Positions 14,214-14,423 of a stretch of DNA of 14,423 nt are shown piece after piece (within the stretch, counting starts at the first letter, position 1; each line of letters starts with the position of its first letter). The notes under the pieces are model-generated. The model was not told where the DNA came from. It saw nothing but the letters and a program-made list of their open reading frames with translations, and did not search any database. Source of the DNA: Burkholderiales bacterium (GTDB lineage Bacteria; Pseudomonadota; Gammaproteobacteria; Burkholderiales; SG8-39); assembly GCA_020846575.1 (NCBI GenBank), contig JADLDQ010000043.1, positions 1 to 14,423 on the forward strand, given 5' to 3'. A program made the translations under genes and the position numbers.

Positions 14214-14317
14214 TCACTTCGGCTCGTCACTTCGGACCCTCACTTCGGACCCTCACTTCGGACCCTCACTTCGGACCCTCACTTCGGATCCTCATTTCGG
14301 ATCCTCATTTCGGATCC
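14214..14317. repeat. Eight 13-base tandem repeats derived from the end of the Bug-family gene
   Basis: Read on the minus strand from 14317, the units are GGATCCGAAATGA twice, GGATCCGAAGTGA once, GGGTCCGAAGTGA four times and CGAGCCGAAGTGA once, all exactly 13 bases apart. The first unit contains the last codons and stop of the flanking minus-strand gene. The array lies between two convergent genes. Since 13 is not a multiple of three, it places TGA in all three frames after the true stop. Confidence 0.92.
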
Positions 14318-14423
14318 AACCCCAGGTCCTTGATCAAACGTCCCACCATCGCGCGCTCGCGCGCGATCATCTCGCCGAACTCTTTCGGCCCGGTGTGCAG
14401 GGGCTGGAAATTGGCCTTGCGCA
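14305..14423 (-). CDS. Bug/TctC-family tripartite tricarboxylate transporter substrate-binding protein, C-terminal end only
   Basis: The last 38-39 codons of a minus-strand gene entering from the right edge. The visible end reads FQPLHTGPKEFGEMIARERA followed by MVGRLIKDLGLDPK and a TGA at 14307-14305. This pattern, a PxEF segment, then a helix with Glu and Arg, then a basic helix ending in a short GLxP-like tail, is the usual C-terminus of Bug-type periplasmic binding proteins. These proteins bind carboxylates, often feed TctAB-type transporters, and are greatly expanded in Burkholderiales. The assignment rests on a short stretch, so the ligand cannot be given. Its stop codon lies within the first unit of the 13-base array. 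Confidence 0.7.
   Translation of the reverse strand, partial: RKANFQPLHTGPKEFGEMIARERAMVGRLIKDLGLDPK

Noticed and set aside
14214..14317. Possible CRISPR array or plasmid-type iterons
   Set aside because: 13-base units are directly abutted without spacers and match the end of the flanking gene; no replication initiator is present.

Overview
The window is very GC-rich, densely packed housekeeping DNA. The gene neighbourhoods point to a betaproteobacterium, probably of the Burkholderiales or a close relative: pilC-pilD-coaE-zapD; ffh next to ypjD and corB; rpsP-rimM-trmD-rplS; ribH-nusB-thiL-pgpA; and, at the right edge, the end of a Bug/TctC-type solute-binding protein. The placement rests on synteny and protein style only; there is no rRNA or other taxonomic marker, and no tRNA was found.

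Left part, minus strand (1-7411). At the edge is the N-terminal part of a tyrosine integrase, open to the window end but with no usable start codon in its frame. Next is a single 543-codon reading frame joining dephospho-CoA kinase (CoaE) to the FtsZ-bundling protein ZapD through an Ala/Pro-rich linker of about 90 residues. These are normally two adjacent genes. The yacG gene that usually follows zapD is absent, and the integrase lies there instead. Upstream are pilD (prepilin peptidase) and pilC (type IV pilus platform protein); pilB is not beside pilC. A 367-base intergenic region separates pilC from corB (CNNM/CorC-type membrane protein), which is preceded by ypjD (CcsA/CcmC-like membrane protein).

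Middle, plus strand (7466-11309). ffh diverges from ypjD. After a hairpin-rich and G-rich spacer with a good sigma-70-like promoter comes the translation operon rpsP-rimM-trmD-rplS: S16, 16S rRNA maturation factor, tRNA G37 methyltransferase, L19. RimM carries an acidic insertion encoded by 15-base tandem repeats. The rpsP-rimM spacer holds a degenerate array of about 24-base units.

Right part, plus strand (11696-14149). ribH-nusB-thiL-pgpA is joined by three ATGA stop/start overlaps, which suggests tight translational coupling. It meets, convergently, the 3' end of a Bug-family gene. Between them lie eight 13-base repeats that are copies of that gene's own last codons and stop.

Most noteworthy are the CoaE-ZapD fusion, the acidic repeat insertion in RimM, the repeat array seeded by the Bug gene stop codon, the 24-base array before rimM, and the probable mobile-element junction at the left edge. 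I see no CRISPR array, defence system or biosynthetic cluster. Apart from the fusion and the repeats this is conserved core genome.
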